Shown in pieces: positions 1 to 6,019 of a stretch of 8,732 bases of DNA. The stretch's first letter is position 1. The number at the start of each line of letters is the position of its first letter. The notes beneath the pieces were generated by a model that saw nothing but the letters and a program-made list of their open reading frames with translations, was not told the origin of the DNA and did not search any database. The stretch comes from an uncultured Alphaproteobacteria bacterium. Lineage in GTDB: Bacteria; Pseudomonadota; Alphaproteobacteria; RF32; CAG-239. The DNA lies in assembly GCA_944391355.1 (NCBI GenBank), contig CALXTG010000145.1, positions 1 through 8,732 of the forward strand, in the 5' to 3' direction. The translations under genes were made by a program, and so were the position numbers.

Positions 1-25
1 AGTTTATCTTCCAAGGAGGCTCTCC

Positions 26-1021
26 ATGAAAAAAATCGGCGTCATCGGAACGGGAATTTTCGGAACGGCACTGGCTTTGACGGCCGCCCGCGCCGGAAAT
101 GAAGTTTTGTGCTGGGATCGTAAACAAGAAGTGGTAGATTCCGTTAATCAGAAACATATCAATAAAAAGTGTCTGCCCAACATCCCCCTGCCCGACGCCA
201 TTAAAGCAACTCCCGATATCAGTGAAATTTTTGCTTTTTCGGATACGGTTCTTCTAACGACATCGGCTCAGGCAACGCGTTCAGCCTTACAATTGATGAA
301 ACCTTTTATAAAAAAAGATACGATTATTGTTCTGTGCGCCAAAGGAATCGAAGTCGGAACCGGTAAAATGCTGTCCGAAGTTGCCGAAGAAGAAGTTCCT
401 CAAGCCACAATCGCCATTTTATCCGGGCCTGGATTTGCCGTTGACATCGCCCGGCAAAAACTTGCTTCCGTCACCATTGCCTGCGCTAAGGAAGGCATTG
501 CCGCAGGTTTAACCAATATGCTTGCAACGCCTTACTTCCGCCCTTATATAACCGCAGATATGATTTCGCCGCAAATCGGCGGCAGCGTGAAAAACGTCAT
601 TGCGATTGCTTCCGGCATTGTTGAAGGCGCCGGTCTCGGCGACGGCGCCCGGGCGGCTCTGATTACGCGCGGCTTAAATGAAATGACACGCCTTTCCAAA
701 GCCTTGGGCGGAACACTCAGCACTATGATGGGCATGTGCGGTCTGGGCGATTTGGTTTTGACCGCAAGCTGTTCTCAGTCGCGCAATTTCAGCTTCGGCT
801 ATGAAATCGGCGTTTGCGGCGGCGCTCGGAAACCGATTGAAGAAAATACCCGTACGGTCGAAGGGCTTCCGACTGCCAAAGCAGTGATAAAGCGCGCGCA
901 CGAACTGGGTATTGAAATGCCGATTTGCGAGATGATAAACAAAGTATTGTTCAGCAATTTATCAATAAAAACCGCCATGGAAGGATTAATGAACCGTCCT
1001 TATAAGGAAGAAGGTTTTTAG
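26..1021 (+). CDS. gpsA: Glycerol-3-phosphate dehydrogenase [NAD(P)+], GpsA
   Basis: Cytoplasmic enzyme that reduces dihydroxyacetone phosphate to sn-glycerol-3-phosphate, the backbone precursor of phospholipids. The 331-residue length is normal for the family. An N-terminal Rossmann dinucleotide-binding motif GTGIFGTALA lies at residues 8-17. The family signatures follow in order: CAKGIE (104-109), SGPGFA (133-138, where SGPSFA is the more common form), GGSVKNVIAIASG (185-197) with the expected catalytic Lys189, LGDGARAALITRGLNEM (204-220), GLGDLVLT (239-246), SQSRN (250-254) and VEGLPTA (278-284). The ATG at 26 is preceded by a near-perfect Shine-Dalgarno AAGGAGG at 13-19 with a 6-base spacer, so the start is secure. 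No promoter is visible in the 25 upstream bases, so the gene may be co-transcribed with something to the left. No convincing terminator follows it before the next gene. Identification is firm. Confidence 0.97.
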   Translation: MKKIGVIGTGIFGTALALTAARAGNEVLCWDRKQEVVDSVNQKHINKKCLPNIPLPDAIKATPDISEIFAFSDTVLLTTSAQATRSALQLMKPFIKKDTIIVLCAKGIEVGTGKMLSEVAEEEVPQATIAILSGPGFAVDIARQKLASVTIACAKEGIAAGLTNMLATPYFRPYITADMISPQIGGSVKNVIAIASGIVEGAGLGDGARAALITRGLNEMTRLSKALGGTLSTMMGMCGLGDLVLTASCSQSRNFSFGYEIGVCGGARKPIEENTRTVEGLPTAKAVIKRAHELGIEMPICEMINKVLFSNLSIKTAMEGLMNRPYKEEGF

Positions 1022-1105
1022 AAGTTTTACAAACTCATCCCATATCTTTGTCTTTTGCACCTTTTATAACCGTTTTGCGAGAAGAACCGTTTCTCTCGGC
1101 GGATG

Positions 1106-1136
1106 CTTTGTTTAACCTAAAGTCGATTAAACAAAG
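1106..1136. promoter_or_regulatory. Perfect 10-bp inverted repeat, possible operator
   Basis: CTTTGTTTAA at 1106-1115 is exactly mirrored by TTAAACAAAG at 1127-1136, with an 11-base spacer. The arms are AT-rich and no T-run follows, so this does not look like an intrinsic terminator. It ends 6 bases upstream of the predicted -35 box at 1143-1148, a position suited to an activator or repressor dimer. The binding protein is unknown and the regulatory role is inferred. Confidence 0.45.
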
Positions 1137-1142
1137 TGTTAA

Positions 1143-1170
1143 TTGAAACAAAACCCGCCAATCTTACATT
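1143..1170 (+). promoter_or_regulatory. Candidate promoter of the LEA-like gene
   Basis: TTGAAA at 1143-1148 matches the -35 consensus at five of six positions. After a 16-base spacer, TACATT at 1165-1170 matches the -10 consensus at four of six. Transcription would start near 1177, giving a leader of roughly 25 bases that carries the AAGGAG ribosome binding site. The call rests on hexamers only, and the alphaproteobacterial consensus is looser than that of E. coli. Confidence 0.35.
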
Positions 1171-1201
1171 TTAGAGGTAATAACTGCAAAGGAGATTTTT
1201 A

Positions 1202-1768
1202 ATGAATCCGACAATGAAATATATCTTCTACGTTGTTTTGGCAGTTGTGGTTTTGCTGACCGGAAAAGAAATGTTCTTCAGCAATAATGACACTGCGGTT
1301 AACCCTGCCGTTATTCCGGCTCAAAATGCCGAAATACAAACCAATAATTCGCAAAATGCTCTTAATTCACAAAAAGGAGAAATTAAAATGGTTGAAAATA
1401 ATGTAAACAACAGTGCCTGGGATAAAACCAAGGAAGCCGGCAGCAATGCCTGGGAAGCCACCAAAGAAGGCGCTGCCAATGCCGGTGACGCTATTGCCGA
1501 AAAGTCCGGTGATGCCTGGGATGCAACAAAAGAAGGCGCCGGAAAAGCCTGGGACAAAACCAAGGAAGTAAGCGGCAACGCCTGGGAAGCCACCAAAGAA
1601 GGTGCTGCCAATGCCGGTGACGCCATTGCCGAAAAGTCCGGCGATGCCTGGGAGGCGACAAAAGAAGGCGCCGGGAAAGCCTGGGATAAAACCAAGGAAG
1701 TAAGCGGCAATGCCTGGCAGGCAACCAAAGACGGCGCCACCAAAGCTCATGACGCCATGACTGACTAA
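1202..1768 (+). CDS. Membrane-anchored LEA-like protein with 11-residue repeats
   Basis: The 188-residue protein has three parts. Residues 5-20 form one hydrophobic segment with no cleavage site, likely a signal anchor. Residues 28-70 are an Asn/Gln-rich linker. Residues 72-188 are an uninterrupted series of ten full 11-residue units and one partial unit. Typical units are AWDKTKEVSGN, AWEATKEGAAN, AGDAIAEKSGD and AWEATKEGAGK; these four in order make a 44-residue super-repeat present 2.66 times. The 11-residue period with Ala, Lys, Glu and Gly resembles group 3 LEA (LEA_4) proteins, which are disordered in water and fold into amphipathic helices on drying or at membranes. The Trp at the second position of most units is unusual for LEA proteins. 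The ATG at 1202 has AAGGAG at 1189-1194 with a 7-base spacer. Met63 (ATG 1388) also has a strong ribosome binding site and may start a soluble 126-residue form. A strong terminator follows. The protective role is inferred; no exact family is recognised. Confidence 0.82.
   Translation: MNPTMKYIFYVVLAVVVLLTGKEMFFSNNDTAVNPAVIPAQNAEIQTNNSQNALNSQKGEIKMVENNVNNSAWDKTKEAGSNAWEATKEGAANAGDAIAEKSGDAWDATKEGAGKAWDKTKEVSGNAWEATKEGAANAGDAIAEKSGDAWEATKEGAGKAWDKTKEVSGNAWQATKDGATKAHDAMTD
1374..1390 (+). promoter_or_regulatory. Internal Shine-Dalgarno and ATG inside the LEA-like gene
   Basis: AAGGAG at 1374-1379 lies 8 bases before an in-frame ATG at 1388 (Met63). This is as good as the ribosome binding site of the full-length start at 1202. 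Initiation here would skip the membrane segment and linker and yield a 126-residue soluble repeat protein starting MVENNVNNS. Its use is predicted, not shown. Confidence 0.5.
1415..1765 (+). repeat. In-frame 132-bp tandem repeat, 2.66 copies
   Basis: Unit 1 spans 1415-1546, unit 2 1547-1678 and the partial unit 3 1679-1765. By hand count units 1 and 2 differ at 12 of 132 bases (about 91 percent identity). The first 33 bases of unit 3 differ from unit 2 at two positions. Each 132-bp unit encodes four 11-residue modules. The high DNA identity points to recent in-frame duplication, so copy number may vary among strains. Confidence 0.9.
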
Positions 1769-1777
1769 TTTATTCTT

Positions 1778-1812
1778 AAGGCTGCAAAATTATTTTGCAG
1801 CCTTTTCTTCCC
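1778..1812 (+). terminator. Intrinsic terminator after the LEA-like gene
   Basis: AAGGCTGCAAAA at 1778-1789 pairs perfectly with TTTTGCAGCCTT at 1793-1804 around a TTA loop, giving a 12-bp stem. A pyrimidine-rich, T-containing tail follows (TTTTCTTCCC from 1803). It begins 9 bases after the stop codon and separates the LEA-like gene from the opg operon. Confidence 0.9.
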
Positions 1813-1832
1813 TTAATCGCAAAATACAATTC

Positions 1833-1861
1833 TTGACTTCGTCCGAAAAATGTTTTTTTAT
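1833..1861 (+). promoter_or_regulatory. Candidate promoter of the opg operon
   Basis: TTGACT at 1833-1838 matches the -35 consensus at five of six positions. TTTTAT at 1856-1861, after a 17-base spacer, matches -10 at four of six. TATGCT at 1859-1864 is an alternative -10, but its 20-base spacer is too long. Transcription would begin near 1868, between the upstream terminator and the opgG ribosome binding site. An opgG start at 1850 would lie inside this promoter. Confidence 0.45.
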
Positions 1862-1880
1862 GCTATGGATATTCAGATTA

Positions 1881-1897
1881 GAGGGAAGAATTTTATG
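1881..1897 (+). promoter_or_regulatory. Ribosome binding site that sets the opgG start
   Basis: GAGGGA at 1881-1886 lies 8 bases upstream of ATG 1895. This places the opgG start 45 bases downstream of the first in-frame ATG at 1850 and puts a basic MKMLNRYR directly in front of the hydrophobic segment, as expected for an exported protein. Confidence 0.75.
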
Positions 1898-3472
1898 AAA
1901 ATGCTTAACCGCTACCGCATAATCTTATGGATTGCCGCTGCTGCCTTGCTTATCTGGGGAATTAAAGCCGCTGCAGATTTATATCTGGATTACCGCCAAG
2001 ATCAGCTGGCGCAGGCTCTGACTCTTCAAGACAAAGAATTTAACAAAGACATTCTGCAACAGATGGCCAAAACTCTGGCGCAGGCTCCTTATGTCGCGCC
2101 GGCGGACAAACTCCCCAAAGAGCTGGCCGTTCTTGATTATGACCGGTACCGCGACATCCGTTTCAGCCGGGAAAACGGCCCGTGGTACGGTAAAAAGCTG
2201 CCGTTTGAGATTCAGTTTTTTCACCCGGGTTCTTTATTTCAGACCACTGTTCCGCTGAATGAGGTTATTAACGGCAAGAGCCGGCCGTTAAAATATTCTC
2301 CGACATATTTTGACTACGGCAAAAACAAACTTGATGCCCGTCAGTTTGCAGATCTGGGATATGCCGGTTTTCGTTTACATACGCCGCTTAATAATGACTA
2401 TTATGACGAGTTAATTTCTTTTCTCGGCGCCAGTTATTTCCGGGCTTTGGGCAAAAATCAGAAATACGGGCTTTCCGCAAGAGGACTGGCGATTGACACA
2501 GCTGTTCAGACCGGCGAAGAATTTCCGATTTTCCGGGAATTTTGGATAGTCCGCCCCAAACGTAAAAATGAAAATATCGTTGTTTATGCGCTTTTAGACA
2601 GCCCCAGCGCCGCCGGAGCCTATACTTTTACCATTACGCCGGGAGAAAACACTGTCATTGACGTTGACATGACCCTGTATCCGCGAAAAGAAATTCAAAA
2701 GCTCGGGATTGCCCCGTTGACTTCAATGTATTTGTTCGGAGAAAACACCAAAAACAAATTTGACGACCACCGTCCTGAAGTTCATGACAGTGACGGTCTG
2801 CTGGTTTTAAACGGCAGCGGCGAATGGTTGTGGCGGCCGCTTGATAATTCCAGACATTTGCGAATCAGCGCTTTTGTTGACAGGAATCCCCAAGGTTTCG
2901 GTCTTTTGCAGCGTGACCGCAATCCGGCGCATTATCTGGACTTTGAGGCAGATTACGAACAACGTCCAAGCGTTTGGGTCGAACCGCTCGGCGAGTGGGG
3001 AAAAGGCTGGGTCGAACTGGTTGAAATTCCGTCACTGCAGGAAATTCATGATAATGTCGTCGCTTATTGGGTTCCCAAAGAAAAAGCCAAACCCATGCAG
3101 GAACTGCATTATCAATACAGGCTTTTCTGGTTTACGAAACTGCCGGTCGAAAAAATTCCCGGCGACATTACCGCAACTTATACCGGTATCGGCGGCGTTT
3201 CGGGAATGTTGGAAACGCAAAAGCGTAAATTTGTCATTGATTTTGATATTCTGAATATGGCCGATGAAGTCGAACAGGGAATCGCTGAGCTGGAAGTTTC
3301 GGCGACCGAAGGCGAAATTGCCGGAAAGCATCTGATGTATAATCCGGTTACTAAGGGGCTGACCGCCTATATTGACTTTATTCCCAACGGCAAGACTTCT
3401 GAACTTCGGGCCGCAGTTGTCAAAAAAGGCAAAAAAATTTCAGAAATATGGAGCTATCAATGGTTACCATAA
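1895..3472 (+). CDS. opgG: Periplasmic glucan biosynthesis protein OpgG (MdoG)
   Basis: OpgG acts in the periplasm on the beta-glucan backbone made by OpgH and is needed for osmoregulated periplasmic glucan production. Homologues OpgG/OpgD have recently been assigned beta-1,2-glucanase-type activity (GH186). From the ATG at 1895 the protein has 525 residues, close to the usual length of about 510. Residues 9-23 are hydrophobic after a basic N-terminus, acting as a signal sequence or anchor. There is no lipobox. Family signatures include FLGASYFRALGKNQKYGLSA (176-195), GEWLWRPL (309-316), GFGLLQRDRN (334-343) and RPSVWVEPLGEWGKG (357-371). The in-frame ATG at 1850 would add 15 residues, but it has no ribosome binding site and falls in the predicted promoter. 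The ATG at 1895 has GAGGGA at 1881-1886 with an 8-base spacer. The gene is first in a tight operon and overlaps the next gene by 13 bases. Identification is firm. Confidence 0.95.
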   Translation: MKMLNRYRIILWIAAAALLIWGIKAAADLYLDYRQDQLAQALTLQDKEFNKDILQQMAKTLAQAPYVAPADKLPKELAVLDYDRYRDIRFSRENGPWYGKKLPFEIQFFHPGSLFQTTVPLNEVINGKSRPLKYSPTYFDYGKNKLDARQFADLGYAGFRLHTPLNNDYYDELISFLGASYFRALGKNQKYGLSARGLAIDTAVQTGEEFPIFREFWIVRPKRKNENIVVYALLDSPSAAGAYTFTITPGENTVIDVDMTLYPRKEIQKLGIAPLTSMYLFGENTKNKFDDHRPEVHDSDGLLVLNGSGEWLWRPLDNSRHLRISAFVDRNPQGFGLLQRDRNPAHYLDFEADYEQRPSVWVEPLGEWGKGWVELVEIPSLQEIHDNVVAYWVPKEKAKPMQELHYQYRLFWFTKLPVEKIPGDITATYTGIGGVSGMLETQKRKFVIDFDILNMADEVEQGIAELEVSATEGEIAGKHLMYNPVTKGLTAYIDFIPNGKTSELRAAVVKKGKKISEIWSYQWLP

Positions 3473-3885
3473 AAATACAAAGCCGGGAAGATATTATCGC
3501 CGCTTATCTGAAAAGTTTCGGTTTTTGCGACGACAAGCTGGCGGCGGTTGTCAGCGCCGTTACCGGCAATTTGCAAAAAGTCAGATGCGGCAGCGGTGAG
3601 GATCTGCTGGCTTTTGTTGACGGTTTTTTATTGAAAACGGCGCGGAAAATTTTTATAAATTCCCGGCTTGACGACGAGCAGCTGCTGGCTCAGTTTAAAC
3701 TTTGTTTTATCCTGTGCCGGGGCGCGGAAAAATGCACGTCATACGGTTTAAAAAGCTTCAAGCTTCCGTCCGAGCTGACCGCTCAGATGCGGGCCTGTGC
3801 CGTTACCAATGCCCCGCCGTGCAAATATACGGAGATGACTCCGCAAAAAATTGAACCAATTCATTCCGGCAGAAAAAAGAAATGA
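3460..3885 (+). CDS. Small unknown protein between opgG and opgH (OpgI position)
   Basis: A 141-residue protein of unknown function. It has no signal peptide or membrane segment, so it is probably cytoplasmic. It carries seven cysteines (23, 43, 82, 86, 92, 113, 121); three cluster in LCFILCRGAEKC (81-92). The tail is basic, ending in GRKKK. I recognise no domain. The ATG at 3460 is preferred because GGAG at 3450-3453 precedes it by 6 bases; an ATG at 3448 would add four residues but lacks a ribosome binding site. It overlaps the opgG end by 13 bases, and its stop overlaps the opgH start as ATGA (3882-3885), so translation of all three genes is probably coupled. In Rhodobacter sphaeroides an opgGIH operon has a small gene, opgI, in this same place. 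The match here is by position only, and sequence homology has not been checked. Confidence 0.85.
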   Translation: MVTIKIQSREDIIAAYLKSFGFCDDKLAAVVSAVTGNLQKVRCGSGEDLLAFVDGFLLKTARKIFINSRLDDEQLLAQFKLCFILCRGAEKCTSYGLKSFKLPSELTAQMRACAVTNAPPCKYTEMTPQKIEPIHSGRKKK

Positions 3886-5927
3886 GCGAAAAAATAATCC
3901 CGATTTCTCCGCGGCAAATCCGCAACAGACGTATTAAAGCTTTTGGTTTGACCGGCCTCAGCACCCTGCTGGCGACGCTGAAATGGATGACCGTAATTCC
4001 CAGCGACGCATCTCTGCTGACGGCCTTTTTAATGATTGTGCTGTTTATGCTGACTTTCGGCTGGATTGCGCTGTTTTTCTGGTCCAGTATTTTCGGCTTC
4101 ACCGAGCTGCTCAGAGGCCGGAAGATTCCCGGAATCATATGGCCGGATCCAAACCGGCAGCCGGTATCGCGAACCGCAATTTTAATGCCGGTTTATAACG
4201 AATCGCCCCAGAGCGTGTTTGCAAACCTTCTGGCCATGGCTAAAAGCCTGGAGAAGACCGGACAACAGAGATTTTACGATATTTTTGTTTTAAGCGATAC
4301 GACAAATCCCAAAGTCTGGATTGAAGAAGAAGAAACCTGGATGAAAACGCGGCAGATGATGCCGGCGGATATGAATATGTATTATCGGCGCCGGCCGATA
4401 AATGTGGCCCGGAAAAGCGGCAATATTGAGGATTTCTGCCAAAAATGGGGAGCTTTCTATGATTTTATGATTGTTCTTGATGCCGACAGCCTGTTAACCG
4501 GCCAGACCATGCTGACAATGACCTTATTAATGGAAACCAATAAACAGACCGGTATTATTCAGGCGCCGCCGATGTGCATTAACCGCAATTCCCTGTTTGC
4601 CAGAATCCAACAGTTTGCCGGCAAGGTTTACGGACCGATTGTTTCGGCAGGGCTGGCGTATTGGCAGGTCGGCGACAGCAATTACTGGGGGCATAACGCC
4701 ATTATCCGGGTTAAGGCCTTTATGGACTGCTGCAAACTGCCGGTTTTATCCGGACGCGCTCCGTTCGGCGGGCATATTTTGAGCCATGATTTTGTCGAAG
4801 CGGCGCTGATCCGCCGCGGCGGCTGGCAGGCCTGGCTGCTGCCGGAACTTAAAGGAAGCTACGAAGAATGCCCGCCGTCCATGATTGACTTTGCCATTCG
4901 CGACCGCCGCTGGTGCCAGGGCAATATGCAGCATATAAAAATATTGTTTTCCAAGGGGCTGCACCCGGTCAGCCGCATTCACTTTATTATCGGCATTATG
5001 TCTTATCTGTCTTCGCCGCTGTGGCTTGGCTTTTTATTGGTCGGCTTATCGGCGGCGCTGGGACGGAATATTTTTCCGCCGGAATATTTTCCGACAACTT
5101 ACACGCTGTTTCCGACCTGGCCGATTTTTGATCAGATCGGGGTAATCAGTTTGTTTGTTTTTTCGATTTTTATGCTGATTTTTCCCAAGTTTCTCGGCCT
5201 GATAATTTATCTCCGGCAAAATAAAGCCTCTGAAATCGGCGGTGTTTTCGGCGCCATTAAAAGCGTTTTGAGCGAGATTCTTTTCAGCGCTCTGTCAGCG
5301 CCGATTATGATGATGTTTCAAAGCAAATTTGTTTTTGATATCTTTGCCGGAAACGATGCGGGCTGGAAAACGCAAAACCGCGACGAGACAGGAACTTCAC
5401 TTGCCGAAGCCTGGCAACGGCACCGCTGGCACATGATTTTGGGAATTGTCACCTCCCTGATTGTCTGGAAATATGCGCACGGCCTGTTCTGGTGGATGCT
5501 GCCGATTACCATCGGCTTAATTTTGGCATTGCCGATTTCAATGTTTTCTTCACGCGAAGAATACGGGATTGCGGCCAGAAAACATCATTATTTTATCATT
5601 CCCGAAGAAATTAAAATACCGGAAATTTTGCAGGAAGCCTTAAAACTCCGTAAGATGTTCGCTGCAGAAGAACGGCAGGATTCCGGCGTCGAAAGAGTGG
5701 TTAAAAACAGGTTTCTGAATGCTTTGCATATCCTGATGCTTCCGGTGAACGGCCCGGCTCCCGACTTTGGCGCCAAAGTTTTTGAAACGGCTCAAATCAA
5801 ACTGGAGAATTATCTGCAGCATAACATTAAAATGGAACTCAGCCGGGAAGAAGAAATATCCCTGCTTTATCATCCCGATGTTCTGAAAAAAGCAAATTTG
5901 ATGTATTTGCTTGAAACGGCGGCATAA
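3882..5927 (+). CDS. opgH: Glucan biosynthesis glucosyltransferase OpgH (MdoH)
   Basis: Inner-membrane family 2 glycosyltransferase that polymerises glucose from UDP-glucose into the linear beta-glucan backbone of periplasmic glucans and probably exports it. The 681-residue chain has two N-terminal membrane segments (about 21-39 and 44-70). The cytoplasmic GT2 domain follows, with ILMPVYNES (100-108), Asp139 in LSDTTNPK, the D-A-D motif D200/D202 in VLDADS, the acceptor-site Asp303 in SHDFVEAAL and RRWCQGN (342-348), the QxxRW-type element. Further membrane segments lie at about 367-392, 415-442, 463-480 and 516-553. All expected catalytic motifs are present. E. coli OpgH has 847 residues; the long N-terminal cytoplasmic domain there, which contacts FtsZ, is essentially absent here, with only about 20 residues before the first membrane segment. 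The start overlaps the upstream stop (ATGA), and the site ahead of it is only A-rich, which fits coupled translation. Confidence 0.96.
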   Translation: MSEKIIPISPRQIRNRRIKAFGLTGLSTLLATLKWMTVIPSDASLLTAFLMIVLFMLTFGWIALFFWSSIFGFTELLRGRKIPGIIWPDPNRQPVSRTAILMPVYNESPQSVFANLLAMAKSLEKTGQQRFYDIFVLSDTTNPKVWIEEEETWMKTRQMMPADMNMYYRRRPINVARKSGNIEDFCQKWGAFYDFMIVLDADSLLTGQTMLTMTLLMETNKQTGIIQAPPMCINRNSLFARIQQFAGKVYGPIVSAGLAYWQVGDSNYWGHNAIIRVKAFMDCCKLPVLSGRAPFGGHILSHDFVEAALIRRGGWQAWLLPELKGSYEECPPSMIDFAIRDRRWCQGNMQHIKILFSKGLHPVSRIHFIIGIMSYLSSPLWLGFLLVGLSAALGRNIFPPEYFPTTYTLFPTWPIFDQIGVISLFVFSIFMLIFPKFLGLIIYLRQNKASEIGGVFGAIKSVLSEILFSALSAPIMMMFQSKFVFDIFAGNDAGWKTQNRDETGTSLAEAWQRHRWHMILGIVTSLIVWKYAHGLFWWMLPITIGLILALPISMFSSREEYGIAARKHHYFIIPEEIKIPEILQEALKLRKMFAAEERQDSGVERVVKNRFLNALHILMLPVNGPAPDFGAKVFETAQIKLENYLQHNIKMELSREEEISLLYHPDVLKKANLMYLLETAA

Positions 5928-5955
5928 TCTTTCGCCAGCAGTTATTTTTGCCTCA

Positions 5956-5976
5956 CGGAGCTTGATTATTGCTCCG
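5956..5976. repeat. Short inverted repeat between opgH and the mscS-type gene
   Basis: CGGAGC at 5956-5961 mirrors GCTCCG at 5971-5976 around a 9-base loop. No T-run follows, so this is at best a weak or Rho-assisted stop site for the opg transcript. The right arm overlaps the predicted -35 box of the next gene, so it could also be a regulator site. Confidence 0.35.
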
Positions 5977-5997
5977 GCGTTCCCATATTCAGATAAT
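5969..5997 (+). promoter_or_regulatory. Candidate promoter of the mscS-type gene
   Basis: TTGCTC at 5969-5974 (first three bases of the -35 consensus matched) is followed after 17 bases by GATAAT at 5992-5997 (five of six -10 positions). Transcription would start near 6004, just ahead of the ribosome binding site at 6006-6010. If correct, the channel gene can be expressed apart from opgGH. Confidence 0.35.
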
Positions 5998-6005
5998 ATA
6001 TTACA

Positions 6006-6019
6006 GAGGGAATGCGATG
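6006..6019 (+). promoter_or_regulatory. Ribosome binding site that sets the mscS-type start
   Basis: GAGGG at 6006-6010 precedes ATG 6017 by 6 bases. The chosen start gives a classic basic, hydrophobic and VQA-ending signal peptide. The alternative TTG at 5969 lies within the predicted -35 box. Confidence 0.75.

Larger units (their letters stand above)
1022..1201 (+). other. 180-base intergenic region with putative regulatory elements
   Basis: No ORF of note is present. The stretch contains two copies of AACCGTTT (1068-1075 and 1085-1092, 17 bases apart), a 10-bp perfect inverted repeat (1106-1136), a candidate sigma-70-type promoter (1143-1170) and the ribosome binding site of the LEA-like gene (AAGGAG, 1189-1194). 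No T-rich intrinsic terminator for gpsA was seen, so read-through from gpsA into the next gene is possible. Confidence 0.6.

Noticed and set aside
1084..1112. GAAC...GTT as an EcfG-type general-stress promoter for the LEA-like gene
   Set aside because: GAAC at 1084-1087 and GTT at 1110-1112 are 22 bases apart, too far for the usual 16-17 base spacing, and the first G of GGAAC is missing.
1106..1136. The 10-bp inverted repeat as a gpsA terminator
   Set aside because: The stem is AT-rich, the loop is long and no T-run follows on either strand.
1321..1750. Three antisense ORFs (up to 140 codons) opposite the LEA-like repeats
   Set aside because: They exist because the GC-rich in-frame repeats lack stop codons on the complement. 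Their products are low-complexity mirror repeats and no ribosome binding site was noted for them.
2841..3254. 137-codon + strand ORF inside opgG
   Set aside because: It is a different frame of a region where opgG shows its strongest family motifs; no independent ribosome binding site or family match.
5969..6016. TTG start at 5969 for the channel gene
   Set aside because: It lacks a ribosome binding site, sits in the likely -35 box and would place 16 residues ahead of a standard signal peptide.
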